A stretch of DNA of 59,239 bases from a virus, in IMG/VR virus record IMGVR_UViG_3300030104_003308, positions 1-59,239 of that record. One strand, given 5' to 3'. Under the pieces are notes generated by a model. That model searched no databases, was not told where the DNA came from, and saw only the letters and a program-made list of their open reading frames with translations. The position numbers were made by a program, and so were the translations under genes. Below are positions 5,475 to 13,039 of this stretch, piece after piece (position 1 is the first letter of the stretch; each line of letters opens with the position of its first letter).

Positions 5475-7289
5475 ATGCCTAAACAACTAAAGGATATATT
5501 CAACTCACCAAGAGGTGAGCAACGTAAACTGCTACGAGACTATGTGTCTGTAGCTTGTGAACGAAGTGACTACATGATTAAAAGAGAAACCAAAACTCAT
5601 CACGCTACCCAAAAGACATGGTCACAATGGCGTGACTCATTAACAGTAGACAACTTGGTTCTATTAGCATGGGACGTGGATAACTGTGGCAAAAAAAGCA
5701 ATCATATTTGTATTCAAACTATGATTAAAGGCACACACAAGGGCGATGCCCAAGAGATAAGAGATGGCTATGCTTCTGGTAAGTACCCATTTACAAATCA
5801 GCCCTTGCTTGAGGGAGTGAGTGCCGAAGATTTACTCCACCTATTCCTCGACATAGCAGTGGAAACTGAGTGTCAAGACAAAGACCAGATTGTATTGGCA
5901 GTTAAGAACTCATGTCGCATACACTCTAGCTTCGAGCATATCTTCAACTCAGCCGTTGAAGTATGGGCAGACATAGATGTAGATGAAATAGACAATGAGT
6001 ATAGCAACGCAGAAGTCTTCGATAAGCTCCGTGATTGTTACAATTCAGCTTGTGCATATATCACTGGCGAGGAAAAGAAATCTGCCAAGCAGACACAAGC
6101 CAGTGGTGAGATACAAACACCCACCAAAGAGCAAGCATCTATCGTCAATACAATCATGGATAACTTAGGTTTGCCGAAGATAGAAACCATGATCCAGAAA
6201 GTGAACTCATCTACGCATGAAATGCAGATCAAGGATAGTAAGATCGCTGACCTTGAGAGCAGAATAAAGTTGAGTGCCATGTCACCTGCTACCCCTATGA
6301 CTACGCAAGCACAGACGTCTAATGGAGTGGACATTCCTAAAGGCAAGATGGTTCTCAAGAAAGCCTATCAAGTCTTTGGCATGAGCAAAGATAAGTTTGA
6401 CTTTGATGTGACATGTTGGGATTGGGATGCACCTAATCCTCATGTGCCAGAGGTAGACCCTCACTATATCTTCAGACCAGATGAACTGCTGAAGTTTCTA
6501 TATGCCCTGCTCAGTAATCAGCGAGCATACTTTCATGGTGACACTGGCACTGGTAAGACGACATTGATTGAGCAAGGTGCTGCACGTCTGTCTTATATGT
6601 TCAGCCGTATCAACTTCGATAGTGAGGTCAGCAGATATGATCTGATTGGTAGAGATGTTCTTACATCTGATGGCACACAGACCATATCCAAATTCGTAGA
6701 CGGCAAGTTGCCACAAATGATGCAGACACCTACGATTGGTTGCTTTGACGAGATTGATTTCGTTAGACCAGACGTAGCTTACGTTATGCAATCAGCCCTT
6801 GAGGGTAATGGGTTGGTCATTACGGAAGATGGTGGGAGAATTGTCAAACCTCACCCACAATTTAGAATGTTTGCCACTGGCAATACATGTGGTCAAGGTG
6901 ATGAGAAAGGTATGTATGCTGGTGCTAGACCACAGAGTATGGCATTGCTTGATCGCTTCACTGTCTGGGCAAAGATAGATTACCTTGATGCCAAGCAGAG
7001 AAAGAAACTGATCGAGAAGAAAGTACCTACCCTCGATAAGTCTCATGTCGATATTGTCTGCCAGTATGTGATCGAACATCTTCGAGCGTTCAAGGACGCC
7101 AAGGTTCTTCAGCCTATCTCCCCGAGAGGTATGCTTGCACTGGCAAATTCGATTGCCACATTCACAGCACTTGACCCCAAGGATACCAATGGTGCTATCA
7201 AGAGAGCCTTCGCCACTACCATCACAGACAGAGCAACAAGCCAAGACTATGCCGTGCTCAATGGCATCGTAGATAGGGTGGTGAAGTGA
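5475..7289 (+). CDS. MoxR/CobS-type AAA+ ATPase
   Basis: A 604-aa protein. The first roughly 300 residues are of unknown function and include a helical segment; the C-terminal part is an AAA+ module of the MoxR/CobS clade. It has Walker A GDTGTGKTT (about residue 355), Walker B GCFDEID (about 423), an ATGNT sensor 1 (about 469) and a SPRG sensor 2 region (about 550). The start is ATG 5475 behind AAAGGAGG; longer in-frame extensions would run through the promoter. The CobT-like VWA partner is encoded three genes downstream in the same operon. Phage copies are often labelled CobS, but no other cobalamin gene is present, so cobalt chelation is doubtful. More likely it remodels a protein target. 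Confidence 0.88.
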   Translation: MPKQLKDIFNSPRGEQRKLLRDYVSVACERSDYMIKRETKTHHATQKTWSQWRDSLTVDNLVLLAWDVDNCGKKSNHICIQTMIKGTHKGDAQEIRDGYASGKYPFTNQPLLEGVSAEDLLHLFLDIAVETECQDKDQIVLAVKNSCRIHSSFEHIFNSAVEVWADIDVDEIDNEYSNAEVFDKLRDCYNSACAYITGEEKKSAKQTQASGEIQTPTKEQASIVNTIMDNLGLPKIETMIQKVNSSTHEMQIKDSKIADLESRIKLSAMSPATPMTTQAQTSNGVDIPKGKMVLKKAYQVFGMSKDKFDFDVTCWDWDAPNPHVPEVDPHYIFRPDELLKFLYALLSNQRAYFHGDTGTGKTTLIEQGAARLSYMFSRINFDSEVSRYDLIGRDVLTSDGTQTISKFVDGKLPQMMQTPTIGCFDEIDFVRPDVAYVMQSALEGNGLVITEDGGRIVKPHPQFRMFATGNTCGQGDEKGMYAGARPQSMALLDRFTVWAKIDYLDAKQRKKLIEKKVPTLDKSHVDIVCQYVIEHLRAFKDAKVLQPISPRGMLALANSIATFTALDPKDTNGAIKRAFATTITDRATSQDYAVLNGIVDRVVK

Positions 7290-7489
7290 TGCCCAAGTTT
7301 AAAATCTTTCACTACAAAGATGTTTCCTATCGTGCTGAATCCATTGTCGAGGCTAAAGACAGAGATACAGCAGAGAGCATGGCACATGACATCCCTATGG
7401 ATGAATGGAATGAATTGGATTGGGAAGATATTGATTATGAAGAGCCTAATTGGGACGCACTACATGCCGAGGAGATAACTGATGGGTAG
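7289..7489 (+). CDS. Acidic small protein
   Basis: A 66-aa protein starting at the ATG that overlaps the TGA of the ATPase gene (a GTG one codon earlier is possible). It begins with a beta-type FKIFHYKDVSYRAESI segment and becomes strongly acidic and Trp-rich. Its position between the two members of the AAA+/VWA pair suggests it may be an accessory factor, but this is inference. Confidence 0.75.
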   Translation: MPKFKIFHYKDVSYRAESIVEAKDRDTAESMAHDIPMDEWNELDWEDIDYEEPNWDALHAEEITDG

Positions 7490-7673
7490 GGTCAGCGACA
7501 TGGTCATCGGTCTTCTCGAAAGCGTGACGGAAGATGAGGCAAAGGACATCAAGGACTATGCCGAAGATCACTACAAAAACTTTGGCTTCTGGCCTCACGA
7601 TGTTGAGGTCGGAGACAGAGTTCTTACCTACCATGACTACCAATTAATCTTACGACACATGGAGCAAGCATGA
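7482..7673 (+). CDS. Unknown small protein
   Basis: A 63-aa acidic protein, unrecognised, overlapping the previous gene by eight bases and the next by four. The sequence suggests a helical N-terminal half (VIGLLESVTEDEAKDIKDY) and a beta C-terminal half. It belongs to the AAA+/VWA operon. Confidence 0.75.
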   Translation: MGRVSDMVIGLLESVTEDEAKDIKDYAEDHYKNFGFWPHDVEVGDRVLTYHDYQLILRHMEQA

Positions 7674-7852
7674 TTACAGAAGACGATATTGAGAAGGCAT
7701 TACTCTATGCCTTCAAGAAAGTTTTCCCAGAAAACTTTAGAGAAGAAGAGGATGTTCAAGAGAAAAATCAATGGACGCCTTGGACTACAAAATTTAACGG
7801 ACATTATAAGGAGGATGAGAATGTCACAACAGAAAGAAACAATAGCCAATAG
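7670..7852 (+). CDS. Unknown small protein
   Basis: A 60-aa charged protein starting at an ATGA overlap and overlapping the 174-aa gene by 32 bases in another frame. The N-terminal half forms a helix (EDDIEKALLYAFKKVF). No family is recognised. The coupled start supports it as real. Confidence 0.6.
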   Translation: MITEDDIEKALLYAFKKVFPENFREEEDVQEKNQWTPWTTKFNGHYKEDENVTTERNNSQ

Positions 7853-8345
7853 TATGCTTGAAGAACTTGGCATTGGAACGCCAGAAGAAAAGCAAGAAGA
7901 GTTTAGGCTAACGACTGAACGCTTCAAGACGGAGCGAAAAGATAGGGCTTGGAAACCACCAGTTCCTAAGAGCCAACGGCATAGCATCAACAAGAAGCCA
8001 GTGACTTCTGCTCACGAGTATGCAGAAAGACATCCAGAAATTAAGACACCTCACACTTCGAGCAAGGCATTGGTTGATGCCGTTCTCTTGGACTTGCAGA
8101 AGAAAGGGACAATGGAAACCAATGGTACTGGAGCTCAAGTGAGATACAGCACAGAGGATTGGAACACAATCATTCGTGTCTTATCTACCTACTTTGCTGA
8201 CGTCTTAGAGGGAGCAGGTTTTATCTATGGTGGTGCAGAGAATGTACTCGGATTACAGAGGGCAGTAGCTGACATCGTGAAGTATCGTTTCAAGGTAAGG
8301 GTTGGCGATGCGTATATGAAAATTGCAATAGGGGATAAGGAATGA
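7821..8345 (+). CDS. Unknown protein upstream of the CobT-like gene
   Basis: A 174-aa protein. I chose ATG 7821 because of the AAGGAGG-like site just before it; an earlier in-frame start at 7689 has none and would overlap another gene fully. The N-terminal third is charged and disordered-looking. The rest looks folded, with a GFIYGGAENVLGLQRAVADIV helix. It overlaps the VWA gene by four bases, so it is probably made in step with it. Function unknown. Confidence 0.8.
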   Translation: MSQQKETIANSMLEELGIGTPEEKQEEFRLTTERFKTERKDRAWKPPVPKSQRHSINKKPVTSAHEYAERHPEIKTPHTSSKALVDAVLLDLQKKGTMETNGTGAQVRYSTEDWNTIIRVLSTYFADVLEGAGFIYGGAENVLGLQRAVADIVKYRFKVRVGDAYMKIAIGDKE

Positions 8346-10513
8346 AATCAGAATTATTTCAACATGAAATGACAGAAACGTCTGCGATCTTCGGACGTAA
8401 TGAGAATGTTCAAGTTGTCTTTAGAGGGGACGGAGCATTTACAGATGGCAATACCATTAACCTGCCATCTCTTATACATGGTGCTGAAGTTGACAAGGAC
8501 ACCATGTCTGTGATGCGTGGCTATACGGACCACGAAGCTGGTCACGTTAAGCACACAGACTTTGATGAGGTCAATAGGTTTGGAAATAAAGACTGCATAA
8601 ACCCAGATGGAACTCGTAATGATTTCTTGTTTGGTCTTGCCAATGCTATTGAGGATATATGGTTAGAGAAGAAAATCTTTAACGACTATCCAGGGGCTGA
8701 GAAGAATGTATCTTCTACTGCGTCTGCCGTGAACAAATCTTTTCTCGATAGGAAAGATGCCAAGAAGTTAGCGAAGGATTGGTTGTCGGTGCTTGGTGTT
8801 GCGATCACTTGGGAAGGTCGTAAGGATTATGATGGCATACAGCATACCCAAGAATGTCTTGACCTACTTGATGATGACTTCAAAGAAAGGCTTGAGGGTT
8901 GGGTCGAGAAGATCGAGAGCAGTAAGTGTACTCAAGACAATACGAAGTTAGCCAATGAAATATACAAAGAGGTGATGGCTGAAGATAAAAAGCGTCAACC
9001 AAAGCCAGAGAATAATGAGGGCGAAGGCGAAGGAGAGGGCAAGCCCAAAGAGAAACCACATGGGGAGGATGAAACTGATGGGAATAGAACACCAGAGCAT
9101 GAGCAAACTACAATGGGGGACGGAGAAGAACAAGAAGCACAGAAAGATACCACTGAGAACGATGGACAAGGTGCAAGTCAAGGAGATGAGAAATCTTCAG
9201 ACGCTGAAGCAAACTCTGATAAAGGAGATGAGGGCTCTCAAAAGGGAGCAGAAAAATCTGATGGTGAGGACGGAGATCAGCAGGGCAACGGAACTAAACA
9301 AAGCAATCCAGAACATGGGGATGATACTACAGAAGACCCGACAGAGGATAAAGATTTTGAAGGGGGTGGAGTAGGAGCGACCAATGTCTGGGGTCAGCAT
9401 GAACCATTCGATCATGGCTTCGATAAGGAGGTAGAGAAAGCCACTAAGGAAATGGAGAACAAGGCTCAAGGTGGTGTATTCTACAAACCATACACGACAA
9501 CGTATGACGCTGTGATAACTAAGGATACATTCTTCCATGAAGAAGTTGCAAATGTTTTATCCAATCCAAATGGTGACGCACGATACAAGAAGAAACTCAA
9601 GCAACAAACTGGCACTGCCAATGTGATACGCAGACGGATAGAGAGGGCGTTGTCTGCCAAGATGAACAGAGGTTGGGATCAAGGTCGAGAGTTTGGTCGG
9701 TTGGATAACAAGCGATTGGTTGGTGCTTTTAATGGACAGACCAATGTCTATAAGGAACGAGAGCCCATGCCAGAGATTGATACAGCAGTCACGATGTTAG
9801 TTGATTGCTCTGGCTCTATGGATGGTTACCCACTTGAACTGGCTCAAGAAGTAGCGATTGCTTTAACTGAGGCTATTGAGAGGACGATGGTGCAGTATGA
9901 GATACTTGGCTTTACCACTTGCATTACTGATTATGTTCAGAGCCCAGGTGAAAGGTTTAAACTAAAGCCAGAAAGCACTGACGATGATCGCTTTAACGAT
10001 TACGCAAGAACAGGGGTACTCACTGGCTATGTCTTCAAGAGTTTTGATGAGCAGTTGAGGTTAGCCAAGAGAGCGATTGGTAATATGACAAAGGTTTGGA
10101 CGGCTGCAAATACGGATGGCGAGAGTGTCTTGTGGGCATTGAATAGATTGCACAAGAGGAGAGAGGCAAGGAAGGTCTTGCTTGTCTTGTCAGACGGATA
10201 CCCTGCGTCTGGATGGTACAATGGTAAACCTGAAAGAATAAAAGCTGGTATGCCTGAACCACTTACCAGAGTTATGACAGATGAAGACCATCTTCGTTAT
10301 GCTGTTGATCGTGCCAAGAAAGAGGGGGTTGATTGTATTGGGATAGGGATAGATAGCAGTGCAGTTGAACAGTTCTATCCAGATTATGTGGTAGTTCATA
10401 AGCTTGAAGACTTGGAGAAGGAAGCGTTGGGTAAGTTAGCCAAGGCATTACTTGGTGAGAGGTATGAGGTAGATAACTCTAAGCTACTCAAGGTTCAAAA
10501 TGCAGTCGCTTAA
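8342..10513 (+). CDS. CobT-like HExxH/von Willebrand factor A protein
   Basis: A 723-aa protein in three parts. The N-terminal domain carries a zinc-type HEAGH motif (residues 64-68) with an NAIED acidic segment about 35 residues later, like the helix that supplies the third ligand in gluzincin-type sites. Residues about 220-350 are an acidic, repetitive linker rich in Glu, Gly and Asp. The C-terminal part is a VWA domain with a complete MIDAS-type DCSGSMDG (about residue 487) and a later LVLSDGYP strand. This is the CobT/VWA partner of the upstream MoxR/CobS ATPase. No CobN-like subunit is seen, so metal insertion into a corrin is unlikely; the pair may act as a metal-dependent chaperone or protease. 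Confidence 0.85.
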   Translation: MKSELFQHEMTETSAIFGRNENVQVVFRGDGAFTDGNTINLPSLIHGAEVDKDTMSVMRGYTDHEAGHVKHTDFDEVNRFGNKDCINPDGTRNDFLFGLANAIEDIWLEKKIFNDYPGAEKNVSSTASAVNKSFLDRKDAKKLAKDWLSVLGVAITWEGRKDYDGIQHTQECLDLLDDDFKERLEGWVEKIESSKCTQDNTKLANEIYKEVMAEDKKRQPKPENNEGEGEGEGKPKEKPHGEDETDGNRTPEHEQTTMGDGEEQEAQKDTTENDGQGASQGDEKSSDAEANSDKGDEGSQKGAEKSDGEDGDQQGNGTKQSNPEHGDDTTEDPTEDKDFEGGGVGATNVWGQHEPFDHGFDKEVEKATKEMENKAQGGVFYKPYTTTYDAVITKDTFFHEEVANVLSNPNGDARYKKKLKQQTGTANVIRRRIERALSAKMNRGWDQGREFGRLDNKRLVGAFNGQTNVYKEREPMPEIDTAVTMLVDCSGSMDGYPLELAQEVAIALTEAIERTMVQYEILGFTTCITDYVQSPGERFKLKPESTDDDRFNDYARTGVLTGYVFKSFDEQLRLAKRAIGNMTKVWTAANTDGESVLWALNRLHKRREARKVLLVLSDGYPASGWYNGKPERIKAGMPEPLTRVMTDEDHLRYAVDRAKKEGVDCIGIGIDSSAVEQFYPDYVVVHKLEDLEKEALGKLAKALLGERYEVDNSKLLKVQNAVA

Positions 10514-10679
10514 AAAGAAACCTAAAACAGTAGTGCGTTATGAGTGGATGCAATGGTATCCACAAAAGCGTTGGCACATGCAGTTCTGGCTCAAGGTCGG
10601 TAAGCAAGTGAGAAAGAAAAACATACGGCAGTTAGATCGTTCCAAGATCATGCCAATCATAAGGAGTATAGATACATGA
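10500..10679 (+). CDS. Small basic Trp-rich protein
   Basis: A 59-aa protein, very basic, with five Trp in the first 30 residues (for example YEWMQWYPQKRWHMQFW). It overlaps the end of the VWA gene by 14 bases and the next gene by four. The composition suggests nucleic acid binding, but no family is recognised. Confidence 0.7.
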   Translation: MQSLKKKPKTVVRYEWMQWYPQKRWHMQFWLKVGKQVRKKNIRQLDRSKIMPIIRSIDT

Positions 10680-10816
10680 CTAGTGATTATTTAGATGAGG
10701 CTTGTACAGAAATGTATGGGCATACGAATTGGGAATATGGCGATGGGGATGCCAATAAAACTGTAGTTATTTTTCACAAAAAACCTTTGGATGAAGAGGA
10801 GGATTATGATGACTAA
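10676..10816 (+). CDS. Small acidic protein
   Basis: A 46-aa acidic protein starting at an ATGA overlap, ending in a run of Asp/Glu. It overlaps the following gene by eight bases. Function unknown; supported mainly by the unbroken chain of overlapping starts and stops. Confidence 0.6.
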   Translation: MTSDYLDEACTEMYGHTNWEYGDGDANKTVVIFHKKPLDEEEDYDD

Positions 10817-10964
10817 GCGTAATACTTGGGCTTGGATTTATGGAGATGAATGTGACTTTCTTTGGAAGCATTTTGGAATGGAAGTTAGAAATCCTGACGA
10901 CAGAATGAAAATTAAATTCGATGGGTTTGAAGAAGGTAAAGAAGAGGGAGATGATGATGACTAG
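10809..10964 (+). CDS. Small acidic protein
   Basis: A 51-aa protein with an aromatic first half (TWAWIYGDECDFLWKHF) and an acidic end with four terminal Asp. It overlaps both neighbours by eight bases. Function unknown. Confidence 0.6.
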   Translation: MTKRNTWAWIYGDECDFLWKHFGMEVRNPDDRMKIKFDGFEEGKEEGDDDD

Positions 10965-11112
10965 ATGTCCGAGATGCCAGAGTGAAGTGAGTTTAGTTTT
11001 TGTACACGGACACTACCAGTGTCCAGTGTGCAAATCAAATGTCGATGATTGCTGTCAAGGTGAGGTTTGTCAGACAGTAGAACAGGAGGAGAAAGAAAAT
11101 GATGAGAACTGA
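10957..11112 (+). CDS. Zinc-ribbon protein
   Basis: A 51-aa protein with two CxxC knuckles (CPRCQSE and CPVCKSN) in the first 35 residues, a typical zinc ribbon, followed by a Cys-containing and Glu-rich tail. Three ATG codons occur in a row (10951, 10954, 10957); the third has the best spacing from GAGGGAG. It may bind nucleic acid or a protein partner. Confidence 0.7.
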   Translation: MTRCPRCQSEVSLVFVHGHYQCPVCKSNVDDCCQGEVCQTVEQEEKENDEN

Positions 11113-11515
11113 TACACAATCAGAAGAGAAGGAACTAAACCATTTAGTTCGATGCTACAACTGCCAACGTGAAGCGAAGAAACAAGTGAAGACGTTCTAT
11201 GCTACACGACCTGGCGAAAAGTATAGGGGTAACCTTGAGGTTAAAAAGGAAACTCCCAGACAAAATAACTACGGACACATTTACTGGGTAACAGAGTGTT
11301 TCACTGGTAAGTACGTAATGAAGTTTGGAAACTTTTGTTCGGTCAAGTGTGGATTGATCTGGGCTAACAATGAGATTGAGCGAAGACGTATGAATAAAAA
11401 TACGAATGGTTCAGGCAATGCTATCAAGCAAGAAGATAAAGACCAGCTTATGAAATTGAGAAACCAGATCGCTATGAATGGGAGAGCAAGGTATGCCAAA
11501 CAAGAAAAAGTTTGA
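11099..11515 (+). CDS. Zinc-finger protein
   Basis: A 138-aa protein with CYNC near residue 18 and FCSVKCG near residue 80, spacing that suits one treble-clef-like zinc site with a long insert. The C-terminal third is helical and basic. It is preceded by an AGGAGG site and overlaps the preceding gene by 14 bases. It probably binds DNA or RNA; the specific role is unknown. Confidence 0.78.
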   Translation: MMRTDTQSEEKELNHLVRCYNCQREAKKQVKTFYATRPGEKYRGNLEVKKETPRQNNYGHIYWVTECFTGKYVMKFGNFCSVKCGLIWANNEIERRRMNKNTNGSGNAIKQEDKDQLMKLRNQIAMNGRARYAKQEKV

Positions 11516-11687
11516 TGTCAAAGGGTTCTTGGAAAGCACAGACCAGATTGCTACAGCACTGGTCGAAGAGCCTTGGGCAATAGACCTTTACGGAGATGAA
11601 CATGATCCAAGCACTTGTCCAGAGTGCTTGGAGGAACAGAAAATTTTAGACGAAATGCAAAAGAAAGAAAGAGATAAGAAGAAATGA
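11493..11687 (+). CDS. Unknown small protein with CPEC knuckle
   Basis: A 64-aa protein; I chose ATG 11493 over 11478 because of a short AAGG upstream. It has one CPEC pair in a Glu-rich context and a long charged C-terminal helix. It overlaps the next gene by four bases. Function unknown. Confidence 0.7.
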   Translation: MPNKKKFDVKGFLESTDQIATALVEEPWAIDLYGDEHDPSTCPECLEEQKILDEMQKKERDKKK

Positions 11688-12130
11688 TAGATAAATTTTA
11701 CGAGAAGATTAACACCATCTTTGATGGTTTGGAAAACGACCAGAAGGTTACAGTATACAATCAACTGGGAGCGAAGTTAATGGCAGCCGACCTGCTGCCT
11801 AAGACGAAATCCAGATGGTCTGGCAAGTCTTGGAAAAAGACAGGGCATGTCAGCTTCAAGCATGTCACTGGTTACGATCCGAAGAAGCCAGCCATTGCAA
11901 GAATAGAGGGAACAATGGTGAAGGACTACGAAACTGTAGATGAGGGTGAGTTGATCCTCATAATGAAAGACAAGAAGTATCGTGTGTGTGTCAGAGATAA
12001 CACTGCTTGTGATATATTTGAAGGGGATACCCACAACGAACTAAAGTATAGATCACCTGCATTTAATAGCCCAGACCCTAGTACGAACTGGCGTGACCTT
12101 AATAGGTGGATAGAGAAACACTATACTTAG
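11684..12130 (+). CDS. Unknown protein ending the early operon
   Basis: A 148-aa protein of mixed structure with a beta-rich middle (IARIEGTMV, GELILIMKDKKYRVCV). No motif is recognised. It is the last gene before the lysogeny region and ends directly before the promoter at 12146. Confidence 0.8.
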   Translation: MIDKFYEKINTIFDGLENDQKVTVYNQLGAKLMAADLLPKTKSRWSGKSWKKTGHVSFKHVTGYDPKKPAIARIEGTMVKDYETVDEGELILIMKDKKYRVCVRDNTACDIFEGDTHNELKYRSPAFNSPDPSTNWRDLNRWIEKHYT

Positions 12131-12145
12131 GGATTGAAAAGTTTA

Positions 12146-12184
12146 TTGACAGCATTATATTAAGTAGTGTATAGAATACTATAC
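12146..12184 (+). promoter_or_regulatory. Sigma70-type promoter with overlapping operator
   Basis: A consensus TTGACA (12146-12151) is followed after 18 bases by TATAGA (12170-12175). The -10 box lies inside a palindrome GTATAG-AATA-CTATAC (12169-12184), the classic layout of a repressor-blocked promoter. It drives the genes for two small proteins, the LuxR-type regulator and the integrase. The palindrome shares CTATAC with the region in front of the Sak4-like gene (20935-20940). Confidence 0.8.
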
Positions 12185-12200
12185 ATAAATAGGAGAAAAT

Positions 12201-12449
12201 ATGACAACTAATTTTATAATTGATGACGTGATCGCTAAAGAAAATGTCAGCCTCTCTCCTTTCAAAAGATTAAATGGGAGAGTTGTTTTTCTCACAAGTC
12301 TTGGGAGTGTAGGGAGATTGAAAGGAAACTGGTGCAATTATCCTACTGGAAGTCCGAAAGAACAGAGATTAGGGACACTCCAAGGTGAGCTTAGTTTCTG
12401 GAAAGGACAGAAGCGAGAAACAAGGAGGGGTAACAATGAGATATCTTAA
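12201..12449 (+). CDS. Unknown small protein of the lysogeny operon
   Basis: An 82-aa basic protein, the first gene after the regulated promoter, with an AGGAG site. It overlaps the next gene by 14 bases. No family is recognised; its position would suit an excisionase or regulator, but no helix-turn-helix is evident. Confidence 0.7.
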   Translation: MTTNFIIDDVIAKENVSLSPFKRLNGRVVFLTSLGSVGRLKGNWCNYPTGSPKEQRLGTLQGELSFWKGQKRETRRGNNEIS

Positions 12450-12663
12450 AGCAAAAGAAATTGTAAACATAAATTACAATAGAACTGAAATTGAGGGATG
12501 CACTAATTGGAATGGCCTATATGGGTTTGGTTTTCACAATAAACCTAAACATCAATGGTCTGTAGGTAGTGTTTCTCCTCCAACTTATCGAGGAAAGAAT
12601 GAAACAACTAGATCGGATCGAGTGGAAACTCGACCAGATTATCCAGAAACTTGGAACACTTGA
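12436..12663 (+). CDS. Unknown small protein
   Basis: A 75-aa protein starting at ATG 12436 behind AAGGAGGGG. It is basic and aromatic in the middle (NWNGLYGFGFHNKPKHQW) and its C-terminal 21 codons overlap the LuxR-type gene in another frame. Function unknown. Confidence 0.65.
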   Translation: MRYLKAKEIVNINYNRTEIEGCTNWNGLYGFGFHNKPKHQWSVGSVSPPTYRGKNETTRSDRVETRPDYPETWNT

Positions 12664-13039
12664 GAATATCAGTGAACCAAATTTTAAACAGACACCAGAA
12701 GACAAAAGGCCAGAGTATGTATTACATGGATTTACACCAAAGCAACACGGAGTTATGCAGATGCTCTGTCGGAGTGCAAGTAATGCAGAAATTGCCAGAC
12801 GTTTTAATATCTCTGAGAACACTGCGAAGATACATGTTCGTACTGTGGCTAAGAGGTTGGGTGTCAATGCAAGGGCAGAAATTGTGTTGAAAGTTTTACC
12901 TGCTTTGAAAGAGATAGACGAGGAAAGCTATCAGCTTCTTACGAAAGGTTTGCCAAGAAATTGGGATGCTAATTGGGGGAACGAAGGGGGTAAAGCATTT
13001 GACCACTTATTAATTAGGGACGACAATGCTAAAACTTAG
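12599..13039 (+). CDS. LuxR-type helix-turn-helix regulator
   Basis: A 146-aa protein with a short helical N-terminus and a clear LuxR/NarL-type DNA-binding domain at about residues 45-105: FTPKQHGVMQML, then the signature SNAEIARRFNISENTAKIHV, then KRLGV. There is no receiver or autoinducer domain, so it is a stand-alone DNA-binding protein. It starts at ATG 12599 (AGGAAAG upstream) and overlaps the integrase start by 14 bases. It probably controls lysogeny or integrase expression, and may bind one of the palindromes in the window. Confidence 0.88.
   Translation: MKQLDRIEWKLDQIIQKLGTLENISEPNFKQTPEDKRPEYVLHGFTPKQHGVMQMLCRSASNAEIARRFNISENTAKIHVRTVAKRLGVNARAEIVLKVLPALKEIDEESYQLLTKGLPRNWDANWGNEGGKAFDHLLIRDDNAKT

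Noticed and set aside
6038-6358. Minus-strand frames inside the AAA+ and VWA genes (for example 6038-6358, 9197-9538)
   Set aside because: They are antisense to well-supported genes, lack ribosome sites, and have hydrophobic low-information composition.
5475-10513. Cobalamin (cobalt insertion) role for the CobS/CobT-like pair
   Set aside because: No CobN-like subunit or other corrin gene is present, and both protein families also occur in unrelated chaperone-type systems.
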